Source: Pantoea sp. Ap-967
Lineage (GTDB): Bacteria; Pseudomonadota; Gammaproteobacteria; Pseudomonadales; Pseudomonadaceae
Direction of reading: 5' to 3'
NCBI RefSeq assembly: GCF_011752565.1
Contig: NZ_VWXK01000003.1
Location: 124,001 to 188,000, forward strand
Length of the DNA stretch: 64,000 nucleotides
The notes beneath the pieces are model-generated. The model was not told the origin of the DNA. It did no database searches and saw nothing but the letters and a program-made list of their open reading frames with translations. Of the stretch, positions 8,298-19,595 are shown in pieces. The position numbers were made by a program, and so were the translations under genes. The number at the start of each line of letters is the position of its first letter. Position 1 is the stretch's first letter.

Positions 8298-9837
8298 TCC
8301 GTTACTGCGGCCAACCGCAGAGCCCACCCGGCGCGACTGGATCGCGGTGATGAGCGTGATGCTGGGTGCCTTCATGGCGGTGTTGGACATCCAGATCACC
8401 AACTCCTCGCTCAAGGACATCCAGGGCGCCTTGTCGGCCACCCTGGAAGAAGGCTCGTGGATTTCCACCTCCTACCTGGTGGCGGAGATCATCATGATTC
8501 CGCTCACCGCCTGGCTGGTGCAGTTGTTGTCGGCGCGGCGCCTGGCGGTATGGGTATCCGGCGGCTTCCTGCTGTCGTCGCTGTTGTGTTCGATGGCCTG
8601 GAACCTGGAAAGCATGATTCTGTTCCGGGCCCTGCAGGGCTTTACCGGCGGCGCGCTGATCCCGCTGGCCTTTACCCTCACCCTGATCAAGCTGCCCGAG
8701 CACCACCGCGCCAAGGGCATGGCGATGTTTGCCATGACGGCCACCTTCGCCCCCTCGATTGGCCCGACCCTGGGCGGCTGGCTGACCGAGAACTGGGGCT
8801 GGGAATACATTTTCTACATCAACATCCCGCCAGGGCTGGTGATGATCGCCGGGCTGCTGTACGGCCTGGAGAAGAAGGAAGCCCACTGGGAACTGCTGAA
8901 AAGCACCGATTATGCCGGCATCCTCAGCCTAGGCCTGGGGCTGGGTTGCCTGCAGGTATTTCTTGAGGAAGGCCACCGCAAGGACTGGCTGGAATCCAGC
9001 CTGATCGTCGGCCTGGCGACGGTGGCCGCGATCAGCCTGATTACCTTCGTCATCCTGCAGCTGTCCAAGCCCCAGCCGCTGATCAACCTGCGTATTCTCG
9101 GCAATCGCAATTTCGGCCTGTCGAGCATCGCCAGCCTGGGCATGGGCGTGGGTTTGTACGGGTCGATCTACCTGCTGCCGCTGTACCTGGCGCAAATCCA
9201 GGGTTACAACGCGCTGCAGATCGGTGAAGTCATCATGTGGATGGGCATTCCACAGCTGTTCCTGATCCCGCTGGTGCCGCAACTGATGAAGGTGATCCCA
9301 CCCAAGCTGCTGTGCGCCATCGGCTTTTGCCTGTTCGGTGTCGCCAGCTTCAGCTCGGGGGTGCTGAACCCGGACTTTGCCGGGCCGCAGTTCAACCACA
9401 TCCAGATCATCCGCGCCCTCGGCCAGCCGATGATCATGGTGACCATCTCGCTGATCGCCACGGCCTACATCCAGCCGCAGGATGCGGGCTCGGCGTCGAG
9501 CCTGTTCAATATCCTGCGTAACCTGGGCGGGGCAATCGGTATCGCCCTGCTGGCGACCCTGCTGGATGCGCGCACCAAGGTGTATTTCGATTACCTGAGG
9601 GAATCGGTGGTGCCGAGTAACCCGCAGGTGGCCGAGCGCCTGGCACAGTTGGCGGAGCGGTTGGGCAATGACAATGCGGCGCTGGGCAGGTTGAGCGAGA
9701 TTACCCACCAGCAGGCGTTGATCATGGCCTATAACGATGCCTTCCACCTGGTGGGCATCGGGTTGGCGGTGAGCATGGTGGCGGTGTTGCTGACCCGGAA
9801 GTTGCCGCAAGGGCTTAAGGCTGGGGAAGCCCATTGA
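8287..9837 (+). CDS. MFS multidrug transporter, DHA2 (EmrB/QacA) type
   Basis: Inner-membrane proton antiporter partner of the preceding adaptor. The 516-residue protein has the 14-helix DHA2 pattern. Visible are helix 1 with MLGAFMAVLDIQITNSSL, a motif-A-like loop, helix 5 with the motif-C signature (SIGPTLGGWL), and a cytoplasmic-end LFNILRNLGGAIG near the C-terminus. The ATG at 8287 lies inside the end of the adaptor gene (11-nt overlap). Substrate is not predictable; drugs, fatty acids and aromatic acids are all known for this family. Confidence 0.92.
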   Translation: MAGDPLLRPTAEPTRRDWIAVMSVMLGAFMAVLDIQITNSSLKDIQGALSATLEEGSWISTSYLVAEIIMIPLTAWLVQLLSARRLAVWVSGGFLLSSLLCSMAWNLESMILFRALQGFTGGALIPLAFTLTLIKLPEHHRAKGMAMFAMTATFAPSIGPTLGGWLTENWGWEYIFYINIPPGLVMIAGLLYGLEKKEAHWELLKSTDYAGILSLGLGLGCLQVFLEEGHRKDWLESSLIVGLATVAAISLITFVILQLSKPQPLINLRILGNRNFGLSSIASLGMGVGLYGSIYLLPLYLAQIQGYNALQIGEVIMWMGIPQLFLIPLVPQLMKVIPPKLLCAIGFCLFGVASFSSGVLNPDFAGPQFNHIQIIRALGQPMIMVTISLIATAYIQPQDAGSASSLFNILRNLGGAIGIALLATLLDARTKVYFDYLRESVVPSNPQVAERLAQLAERLGNDNAALGRLSEITHQQALIMAYNDAFHLVGIGLAVSMVAVLLTRKLPQGLKAGEAH

Positions 9838-9856
9838 GGGTTGTGTTGCCGGTGCG

Positions 9857-9901
9857 GGCCCTTTCGCTTTTGTAGGAGCGGGCTTGCCCCGCGAAGAGGC
9901 C
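9857..9901. repeat. REP palindrome, single copy
   Basis: One GTAGGAGCGGGCTTGCCCCG element between the convergent MFS and uvrB genes, with a degenerate partner (CCCTTTCGC). Confidence 0.8.
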
Positions 9902-9920
9902 CGCACAGGCAACAAACCCA

Positions 9921-11936
<2,016 letters not shown>

Positions 11937-11961
11937 GACGGACCTCGCGGTAACGCAGCAA

Positions 11962-11977
11962 CTGTAAATTTAGCCAG
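11962..11977. promoter_or_regulatory. LexA-like box upstream of uvrB
   Basis: CTGT-N8-CCAG, one mismatch from the CTGT-N8-ACAG LexA consensus, with an AT-rich centre (AAATTTAG). It lies 25 bp upstream of the uvrB ATG, next to a TATAGACT -10 element. Family knowledge is mixed: uvrB is an SOS gene in E. coli but has been reported as not damage-inducible in P. aeruginosa. Confidence 0.4.
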
Positions 11978-12110
11978 TAGTCTATACCCAAATGCGCCCG
12001 CCCGGGGCCGCTTTCAAGGCCAGACTGTGAACGCGCATTACGGTGGACAGGGCAATTCGACCAATGGTCGAAAATAATTTGCGCAAATCGCCGGAAAACC
12101 TGCGCCAGGC

Positions 12111-12141
12111 TGTCGCAGTGACCGGTCGGTATCACTATACT
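12111..12141 (+). promoter_or_regulatory. Probable promoter of the aminotransferase gene
   Basis: A clear -10 TATACT at 12136-12141, with only a weak -35 (TGTCGC at 12111, 19-bp spacer). It would give a leader of about 75 nt. The rest of the 287-bp divergent gap holds no other clear signal beyond the uvrB side. Confidence 0.45.
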
Positions 12142-12223
12142 GACTCCCCGTTTGTGCACCGCTTCAGTGCATTCGGCTGGAGCGTGTACGCCCTATCACT
12201 CTCCAATCAGAGCCGAAGTAACA

Positions 12224-13420
12224 ATGAGCCTGTTTTCCGCTGTAGAGCTGGCACCCCGCGACCCTATCCTGGGCCTCAACGAAGCATTCAACGCCGACCC
12301 GCGCACCGACAAGGTCAACCTGGGCGTGGGCGTGTACTGCAATGAGGAAGGCCGCATTCCGCTGCTGCGCGCCGTGATCGAAGCTGAAACCCAGCGTGCC
12401 GCCCAGCATGCCTCGCGCGGCTACCTGCCGATCGACGGCATCGCCACCTACGACCAGGCCGTACAAAAACTGCTGTTCGGTGCCGAATCGCCACTGCTGG
12501 CCGCTGGCCGCGTGGTCACCGTGCAGGCCGTTGGCGGCACCGGTGCCCTGAAGATTGGCGCAGACTTCCTCAAGCGCATTTCGCCCAATGCCGTGGTGGC
12601 CATCAGCGACCCGAGCTGGGAAAACCACCGCGCGCTGTTCGAAAGCGCAGGTTTCCCGGTGCAGAACTACCGTTACTACGATGCGCCAAGCAACGACGTC
12701 AACCGTGCCGGCATGCTCGAAGACCTCAACACCCTGCCGTCCGGCTCGGTGGTGGTGCTGCACGCCTGCTGCCACAACCCTACCGGCGTCGACCTGACCC
12801 TGGACGACTGGAAAAACGTGCTGGAAGTGGTCAAGGCCAAGGGCCACGTGCCGTTCCTCGACATGGCCTACCAGGGCTTCGGTGACGGTATCGCCGAAGA
12901 CGCCTTCGCCGTGCGCCTGTTCGCCGAGTCGGGCCTGGAGTTCTTCGTGTCCAGCTCGTTCTCCAAGTCGTTCTCGCTGTACGGCGAGCGCGTGGGTGCA
13001 CTGTCGATCGTCACCGCCTCGAAAGACGAAAGCACCCGCGTGCTGTCGCAGGTCAAGCGGGTGATTCGCACCACCTACTCCAACCCGCCAACCCACGGCG
13101 CCACCATTGTTGCCACCGTGCTCAACAGCGCCGAGCTGCGCCAGATGTGGGAAACGGAGCTGGCCGAAATGCGCGAGCGCATCCATGGCATGCGCAAGCA
13201 GATGGTGTCGCTGCTGGCCGAATACGGCGCCAACCGCGACTTCAGCTTCGTTGGCCGCCAGGTGGGCATGTTCTCGTACTCGGGCCTGACCGTTGAGCAA
13301 GTGGCACGCCTGAAGAACGACTTTGGCATCTATGCGCTGGACACTGGCCGCATCGCCGTGGCTGCGCTGAACCAGAGCAACATCCACGTGGTCACCAAGG
13401 CCATCGTTGAAGTGCTGTAA
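12224..13420 (+). CDS. tyrB: Aromatic amino acid / aspartate aminotransferase
   Basis: PLP-dependent class I aminotransferase of the AspC/TyrB group (398 residues), catalysing the last step of phenylalanine and tyrosine synthesis or aspartate transamination. Visible are the substrate-side GVGVYCNEEGRIPLL, the PLP-phosphate contacts GGTGALK, the HNPTGVD motif, the DMAYQGFGDG strand and the Schiff-base lysine K248 in SSSFSKSFSLYGERVG. The C-terminal substrate Arg region (GRIAVAALNQ) is intact. ATG 12224 is the family start; the frame upstream is unsupported. Pseudomonas often carries several such paralogues (TyrB, PhhC), so the exact physiological role is not settled by sequence. Confidence 0.92.
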   Translation: MSLFSAVELAPRDPILGLNEAFNADPRTDKVNLGVGVYCNEEGRIPLLRAVIEAETQRAAQHASRGYLPIDGIATYDQAVQKLLFGAESPLLAAGRVVTVQAVGGTGALKIGADFLKRISPNAVVAISDPSWENHRALFESAGFPVQNYRYYDAPSNDVNRAGMLEDLNTLPSGSVVVLHACCHNPTGVDLTLDDWKNVLEVVKAKGHVPFLDMAYQGFGDGIAEDAFAVRLFAESGLEFFVSSSFSKSFSLYGERVGALSIVTASKDESTRVLSQVKRVIRTTYSNPPTHGATIVATVLNSAELRQMWETELAEMRERIHGMRKQMVSLLAEYGANRDFSFVGRQVGMFSYSGLTVEQVARLKNDFGIYALDTGRIAVAALNQSNIHVVTKAIVEVL

Positions 13421-13444
13421 CTGATTGATTTGTCAGGGGGAGGC

Positions 13445-13472
13445 TTGACTTCCCCTTGGCAATCGGTAAGAT
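13445..13472 (+). promoter_or_regulatory. Promoter of tRNA-Asn
   Basis: TTGACT (13445-13450), 16-bp spacer, TAAGAT (13467-13472). The tRNA begins 11 nt further on, so the leader is only a few bases. Confidence 0.75.
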
Positions 13473-13482
13473 ACGCGCAGAT

Positions 13483-13558
13483 TCCGCGATAGCTCAGTCG
13501 GTAGAGCAAATGACTGTTAATCATTGGGTCCCTGGTTCGAGTCCAGGTCGCGGAGCCA
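13483..13558 (+). tRNA. tRNA-Asn(GTT)
   Basis: 76 nt with encoded CCA. Acceptor TCCGCGA/TCGCGGA, anticodon loop CTGTTAA. Single-gene unit with its own promoter and terminator. Confidence 0.97.
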
Positions 13559-13567
13559 AATACTGAG

Positions 13568-13604
13568 AAAGCCCCCGAATGCGCAAGCATCGGGGGCTTT
13601 TTCG
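13568..13604 (+). terminator. Terminator after tRNA-Asn
   Basis: AAAGCCCCCGA / TCGGGGGCTTT stem followed by TTTTTCGTT. It could also act on the minus strand. Confidence 0.88.
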
Positions 13605-13628
13605 TTAGGGTTCGATATATAAAACCCC

Positions 13629-13666
13629 GGTAGGAGCTCGCGATGCGCCGCAAGAAGCGGCGCTCA
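13629..13666. repeat. Degenerate REP copy
   Basis: GTAGGAGCTCGCGATGCGCCGCAAG...CGGCGC is a shortened member of the GAGCGAGC-type family, lying between tRNA-Asn and the DUF1285 gene. Confidence 0.6.
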
Positions 13667-13686
13667 CCCCACAGGCCGCACCTGCC

Positions 13687-14247
13687 TCAGGCCGATCGCC
13701 CAATCGGGTAAAACTCCCCCTGGCTCCACACCCCAAGCCACTCCTCACCCTCGATCTCACGCGGCACGGCCAATTCCACCATCTGGTAGAACACATTGCG
13801 ATGGATCAGCGCCTCAAGGTTGCTGCGCATCAGCACATAGGGCGAAGGCTCCTGGGTGACCGGGTCGATCACCACCCGCAACGGATGCCCGGGCCCCGCC
13901 ACCGCCTCATCCTCGACATTGCTGGTAAAGCGCAGCACCTGCTGTTCACCGCTGCCCTCCACCTGCAGGGTCACGGCCACGAACGGCGCGTCATCGACGC
14001 GAATGCCGACTTTCTCCACCGGGGTTACCAGGAAGTAGTCATCGCCATCGCGGCGAATGATCGAGGAAAACAGCCGTACCATCGGCTTGCGCCCAATGGG
14101 CGTGCCCAGGTAGTACCAGGTGCCATCGCGGGCGATGCGCATGTCGATGTCGCCGCAGAAATCCGGGTTCCACAGATGCACCGGCGCTGGCCCCTTGTGG
14201 CTGGGGATTTGCGCCAGCAGATCGTTTGCCTTCCCCGAATCGCTCAT
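13687..14247 (-). CDS. DUF1285 protein
   Basis: A 186-residue conserved protein with the DUF1285 profile: PVHLWNPDFCGDIDMRIARDGTWYYLGTPIGR at the front, LFSSIIRRDGDDYFLVTPVEK in the middle and VRIDVDDAP-like strands after. No signal peptide or membrane helix is seen, so it is probably cytosolic. The function is not established for the family. It lies 10 nt downstream of the lipoprotein gene and is very likely in the same transcript. Confidence 0.85.
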   Translation of the reverse strand: MSDSGKANDLLAQIPSHKGPAPVHLWNPDFCGDIDMRIARDGTWYYLGTPIGRKPMVRLFSSIIRRDGDDYFLVTPVEKVGIRVDDAPFVAVTLQVEGSGEQQVLRFTSNVEDEAVAGPGHPLRVVIDPVTQEPSPYVLMRSNLEALIHRNVFYQMVELAVPREIEGEEWLGVWSQGEFYPIGRSA

Positions 14248-14257
14248 CGCCCTGCCC

Positions 14258-14863
14258 TCACTCGCTCATACCCAGAAGGCTACGAGCGTACGCGCGCATC
14301 GGGGCGCCAAGCAAATCCTGCGGGGTGTTGTCGTGGAACGTCAACAAACCGCCGCGGCTCTTGATGCGCACCGTGTCGATGAGGTAACGGGTGTTGGTTT
14401 CGAGCAGCATCATCTGCACCACGCCGGTGTCCCAGCCCAGGCGGTCGACGGCCTGCTCGTCGTACCATTCGTCGCCATTGCCGATGCGGTCGTCAGTGCG
14501 GGCGAAGCGGGTGTACAGCACGTAGTCGGCGCCCACAGCACGGGCCTGGGTGATGGCCTCCTCAAGCCCCAGCGGGCCCTGGGCGCGGCGCACCAGCGGG
14601 AAATATTCGATGAAGCTCTTGAAGGCTTCCTCGGCCACCGCGTTCTGCTTGGGCAGCGGCCCCTTGCCCGGCGGCATGAAGGCGCCCTGGCCAATGAAGA
14701 TGAACGAATCGGGCTGCAGGCGGATCGACAGGGTTCGGCGGGTGTCGCTGTGATCCAGCAGCCCGGCATCGCTCATGTGGTAACGAACGCCCTCGCCCAT
14801 ATCGCTGACATTCATGCAGCCGCCCAGCGCCATCAGCGCCAGCAGCAAGACCAGGCTACGCAT
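14258..14863 (-). CDS. DUF4823-type lipoprotein
   Basis: A 201-residue lipoprotein. The signal peptide is short, with the lipobox ALGGC putting the lipidated Cys at residue 16; Met at +2 makes outer-membrane sorting likely. The body has the YVLYTRFARTDDR and VVQMMLLETNTRYLID segments of the DUF4823 family, known mostly from Pseudomonas and of unknown function. GGAGGAAAG precedes the ATG. Ten nt separate it from the DUF1285 gene. Confidence 0.85.
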   Translation of the reverse strand: MRSLVLLLALMALGGCMNVSDMGEGVRYHMSDAGLLDHSDTRRTLSIRLQPDSFIFIGQGAFMPPGKGPLPKQNAVAEEAFKSFIEYFPLVRRAQGPLGLEEAITQARAVGADYVLYTRFARTDDRIGNGDEWYDEQAVDRLGWDTGVVQMMLLETNTRYLIDTVRIKSRGGLLTFHDNTPQDLLGAPMRAYARSLLGMSE

Positions 14864-14929
14864 CTTTCCTCCAGTGGCCGGTGACGAAAAACCGGCGAAT
14901 AGCCGGCGGATGCAGCTTTTGCGCCAGCT

Positions 14930-15898
14930 TCAGCCGCCGATCACCTTCATCACCGTCACACCCCCGGAAAAGGCCAGCTCTTGCTTGTCGGCCAAGGCCT
15001 TGACCAACAACCGCTGCAGTGCCGGCAACGCCTGGTGGCGCGGTTTTTCCAGCAGGTCGCCGACATAGTGGCGGTTGGATGACGACAGGCAGCCATGCAA
15101 CCAGCCGGTGGACGACAGGCGCAGGCGCGAGCAGGTTCGGCAGAACGGCACGCTTTCGTTGGCGATCACGCCGAAGTGGCCCTTGCCGGGAATCCGGTAG
15201 CGCAGCGCGGTGGCATCCACCGGCGCGTCAACTTGCTCGAAGGCATGTTCGGCCCCAATCGCATCGAGCAGCGTATCCAGGCCCACGAATTGCTGGAGGA
15301 AGGCATTGGCGTCGCGGGCCAGGTGGCCCATGCGCATCAGCTCGATGAAGCGCAGCTCGTAGCCCTGCGCCAGGCAGTAGTCGAGCATCGGCAATACCTG
15401 GTCGAGGTTCTGCCCGCGCATGGGCACCATGTTGACCTTGATGCGCATGCCCATGGCGCTGGCCTGCTGCATGCCCGCCAACACGCTGGCCAAGTCGCCG
15501 CCACGGGCAATACGGCGAAACGCCTCGGGGTCGAGGCTGTCGAGGGAGACGTTCAAGCGCCGAATACCGGCGCCGTGCAACTGGGGCAGCTTGCGCGCCA
15601 GCAGTTGGCCGTTGGTGGTCAGGCTGATCTCGGCCAGGCCGAGCCGGGCCACCGCGGCCAGGAAGGCGTCCAGCCTGGGACTGAGCAGTGGCTCACCGCC
15701 GGTGATACGCAGGCGCTCGATGCCAGCCGCTTCCACCAGGTAGGCCACGCCGCGCGCCAGGGCCTCGCCCGACAGTTCATCCTGCGCCGCCACCAGGCGC
15801 TTGCCATTGGGTACGCAGTAGCTGCAGGCATAGTTGCAGGCAGCGGTCAGGCTGACGCGCAGGTTGCGAAAACGCCTGCCTTGACGATCGACGATCAT
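14930..15898 (-). CDS. moaA: GTP 3',8-cyclase MoaA
   Basis: Radical-SAM enzyme that starts molybdenum cofactor synthesis. The 322-residue protein has the first cluster motif C21-x3-C25-x2-C28 (CNYACSYC), the TGGEPLLSP loop, the SLDSLDPEAF strand, the second cluster Cys set in FCRTCSRLRLSSTGWLHGCL and the C-terminal Gly-Gly needed for activity. ATG 15898 has GGAG 6 nt upstream and is preferred over two upstream ATGs at 15913 and 15952. No other moa genes lie nearby, so this may be a second moaA copy as found in several pseudomonads. Confidence 0.93.
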   Translation of the reverse strand: MIVDRQGRRFRNLRVSLTAACNYACSYCVPNGKRLVAAQDELSGEALARGVAYLVEAAGIERLRITGGEPLLSPRLDAFLAAVARLGLAEISLTTNGQLLARKLPQLHGAGIRRLNVSLDSLDPEAFRRIARGGDLASVLAGMQQASAMGMRIKVNMVPMRGQNLDQVLPMLDYCLAQGYELRFIELMRMGHLARDANAFLQQFVGLDTLLDAIGAEHAFEQVDAPVDATALRYRIPGKGHFGVIANESVPFCRTCSRLRLSSTGWLHGCLSSSNRHYVGDLLEKPRHQALPALQRLLVKALADKQELAFSGGVTVMKVIGG

Positions 15899-16005
15899 GG
15901 GTGACTCCGGCATGGATGAATCGGGGCTGGCAAAACTTGACTCATGGTTCAAGTTTTTGCAAGCCCCGAGTGCTCGGCCGGGTCAATGATTGCTGCCAAG
16001 CCCCT

Positions 16006-16641
16006 TCAGGAGGTGGCGTCCGGGTCACGCTTGCGCTTGTTGCCCATGCGCACGCCGATGTCCATGAGGAACTGGAAGAAGCCCTCCTGGTCCTCCAGCA
16101 CATTGCTCCAGAATGGCGAGTGGTACAGCGCCACGGCGCCATGCACCAAGGCCCAGGCGGCGCAATAGTGGAAGTACGGCGGCACGTCTTCGAGCTTGCC
16201 TTCGCTGATACGGCCTTTGATGAGCTGGGTCAGGCGGTCGAAGTTGGAGGCGCGGATGCTGTGCAGTTCCTCGACCATTTCCGGGACCTGGTTGCCCTTG
16301 ACCACCTTTTCTTCCAGGCGATCGAACAGCCGGTAGCGCTGAGGGTCGCGCATACGGAACTCGAAGTAGGCGCGCGACAGGGCTTCCTTGTCACGGTCGA
16401 CATCGGCCGAGTGCAGCAGCGCATTCAGGTCGCGCTCGTAGTCGAGCATCAGGCGCAGGTAAATTTCCGCCTTGGACTTGAAGTGCTTGTAGATCGTGCC
16501 TTTGCCGATACCTACGGCGTCGGCGATCATCTCGACGGTGACGCTGTCTTCACCCTGTTCGAGGAACAGCTTGAGGGCTGTATCGAGGATTTCCTGTTCG
16601 CGACGGCGAAACTCACGGACCTTACGAGGTTCTTTCTGCAT
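16006..16641 (-). CDS. TetR-family regulator
   Basis: A 211-residue regulator with a basic N-terminus (MQKEPRKVREFRRREQ) followed by the TetR helix-turn-helix VTVEMIADAVGIGKGTIYKHF. The C-terminal domain keeps many aromatic residues (YHSPFWSN, FFQFLMD), as in regulators of membrane-lipid or solvent response. By position it corresponds to PA2957, which lies two genes from tatD. ATG 16641 is the family start; the 23 codons before it are unsupported. Target genes are not identifiable from the window. The gap 16642-16840 has no recognisable gene. Confidence 0.88.
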   Translation of the reverse strand: MQKEPRKVREFRRREQEILDTALKLFLEQGEDSVTVEMIADAVGIGKGTIYKHFKSKAEIYLRLMLDYERDLNALLHSADVDRDKEALSRAYFEFRMRDPQRYRLFDRLEEKVVKGNQVPEMVEELHSIRASNFDRLTQLIKGRISEGKLEDVPPYFHYCAAWALVHGAVALYHSPFWSNVLEDQEGFFQFLMDIGVRMGNKRKRDPDATS

Positions 16642-16827
16642 AGGAAGGACTGGATGACATTGAAGCGGTTTATTATGCCTAACTTGCAGCAAATTGCACG
16701 GATCATCCAAGCATGTCTATGTTTCACGATGAGTTCGCCATGCGCAGAAGGAGGAAGCGGGGACGGGCGTATTCCAAATCTGTTTAAAAAACGTACAGCA
16801 AAGCACTGGCAGCGCGGCCAACCTGGC

Positions 16828-16834
16828 CAATACT
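16828..16834 (+). promoter_or_regulatory. -10 element for the small RNA (stress sigma type)
   Basis: CCAATACT is close to the RpoS-type -10 CTATACT. No good -35 is seen 17 bp upstream (CTGGCA), which fits an RpoS promoter better than a sigma-70 one. Confidence 0.45.
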
Positions 16835-16840
16835 TGAAGT

Positions 16841-16959
16841 GTCGGCGTCCCACATCCCCCCAAGTGGCGAGCCGATAAAGGCGCTCAGGGACCGCGTGCC
16901 TTTGTTTTACTCCTAATGGTCTTAACCCGGATTCCCCCCCCAGAACCCGGGTTTTTTTT
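16841..16959 (+). ncRNA. rgsA: Probable RgsA (P16) small RNA
   Basis: An independent plus-strand transcript is suggested by a stress-type -10, about 80 nt of non-coding sequence and a strong intrinsic terminator, lying between the TetR gene and tatD. RgsA of Pseudomonas, an RpoS- and Gac-dependent small RNA, sits in the PA2957-PA2959 interval, the same neighbourhood. The 5' part CGGCGTCCCACATCCCCCCA looks like the conserved region as I recall it. Start position is estimated from the -10 element. Identity rests on synteny, not an alignment. Confidence 0.65.
16924..16959 (+). terminator. Intrinsic terminator of the small RNA
   Basis: AACCCGG (16924-16930) and CCGGGTT (16947-16953) close a 16-nt loop that contains a run of eight C, followed by eight T. 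Confidence 0.8.
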
Positions 16960-17000
16960 GCCCGGGCACAGATCGGCCCTACCGGGCTTGCGCGGATCCG

Positions 17001-17114
17001 GTAGGAGCGAGCGTAGCTCGCGATGGGGCGCGCAGCGGCCCCAGGGTTTCAGCTTCGCGGCGGATAACGCCGGGGCTGCTTTGCAGCCCATCGCGAGCTA
17101 CGCTCGCTCCTACA
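17001..17114. repeat. Inverted pair of REP palindromes
   Basis: GTAGGAGCGAGCGTAGCTCG faces CGAGCTACGCTCGCTCCTAC, with a GGGGCGCGCAGCGGCCCC centre. It lies between the small RNA and the 3' end of tatD. Confidence 0.85.
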
Positions 17115-17160
17115 GGGGGGGGGGCGTGGCCGTCGCCTACAGGGGGGGGCGTGAGCGACG
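17112..17160. repeat. Two poly-G tracts in a short direct repeat
   Basis: CCTACAG10CGTG (G run 17115-17124) and CCTACAG8CGTGAGCGACG (17142-17149) form an imperfect duplicate of about 25 bp. It ends at the tatD stop. Homopolymers this long are prone to slippage or sequencing error. Confidence 0.6.
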
Positions 17161-17161
17161 C

Positions 17162-17944
17162 CTAGAGGACGCGGGCCAGGGGGAACAGGCGCTTGAAATT
17201 GGCCGTGGTCTGCTCGGCCAACTGGGCGTAACTCACGCCGCGCAGCGACGCCACGTATTCGGCCACTTCCCGCACGTACTGCGGCAGGTTCGGCTTGCCA
17301 CGATGCGGAATCGGCGCCAGGTACGGCGAGTCGGTTTCCACCAGCAGGCGGTCCACCGGCACCTGGCGCGCCACCTCGCGCAGGGCATCGGCATTGCGGA
17401 AGGTGACGATGCCGGACAACGAAATGTAATAGCCCAGGTCCAGCGCGGCCCTGGCCATGTCCCAGTCTTCGGTGAAGCAATGCAGCACCCCTGCCTGGGG
17501 CAGGCTGGCCTCGCGCAGCAACGCCAAGGTATCGGCGCGCGCCGCACGGGTGTGCACGATCACCGGCTTGCCGGTTTGCCGCGAAGCCTCCAGGTGCAGG
17601 CGGAAAGAGGCCTGCTGCAATTCGGCGGCCTCAGGCTCGTAGTGGTAATCCAGCCCGGTTTCACCAATGGCCACCACATGCGGGTGGGCCAGTTCGCGCA
17701 GCAGCCACTCCAGCGCCGGCGTTTCGCCCGGCGCCAGGTCCAGCGGGTGCACGCCCACCGAGCAGTCGACATCGGCGTACTGCTCGCTCAGGGCCTTCAC
17801 CGCACCGGCATTCTCGGCGCTTACGCCAATACACAGGAAATGCCCGACGCCCCGCTCGCGGGCCGCCTGCAGGGCAGCATCGAGCGAGCCCTGGTGGGCG
17901 CTCAGGTCCAGACGGTCGAGGTGGCAATGGGAGTCAACGAGCAT
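17162..17944 (-). CDS. TatD-family metal-dependent hydrolase
   Basis: TIM-barrel deoxyribonuclease of the TatD/YcfH group, about 260 residues. Metal ligands are visible: DSHCHLD at the N-terminus, the glutamate in GETGLDYHY, the His in IVHTRAA, the His in VLHCFT and the terminal Asp in LVETDSPYLAP. The family shows 3'-5' exonuclease activity in vitro. ATG 17944 gives MLVDSHCHL; a GTG four codons earlier is an alternative, and neither has a good ribosome site. It follows holB with 30 nt between (18 if the GTG is used), as last gene of the block. Confidence 0.93.
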   Translation of the reverse strand: MLVDSHCHLDRLDLSAHQGSLDAALQAARERGVGHFLCIGVSAENAGAVKALSEQYADVDCSVGVHPLDLAPGETPALEWLLRELAHPHVVAIGETGLDYHYEPEAAELQQASFRLHLEASRQTGKPVIVHTRAARADTLALLREASLPQAGVLHCFTEDWDMARAALDLGYYISLSGIVTFRNADALREVARQVPVDRLLVETDSPYLAPIPHRGKPNLPQYVREVAEYVASLRGVSYAQLAEQTTANFKRLFPLARVL

Positions 17945-17974
17945 GGGATAGGTCACACATCTAGAAATGAAAAA

Positions 17975-19595
<1,621 letters not shown>

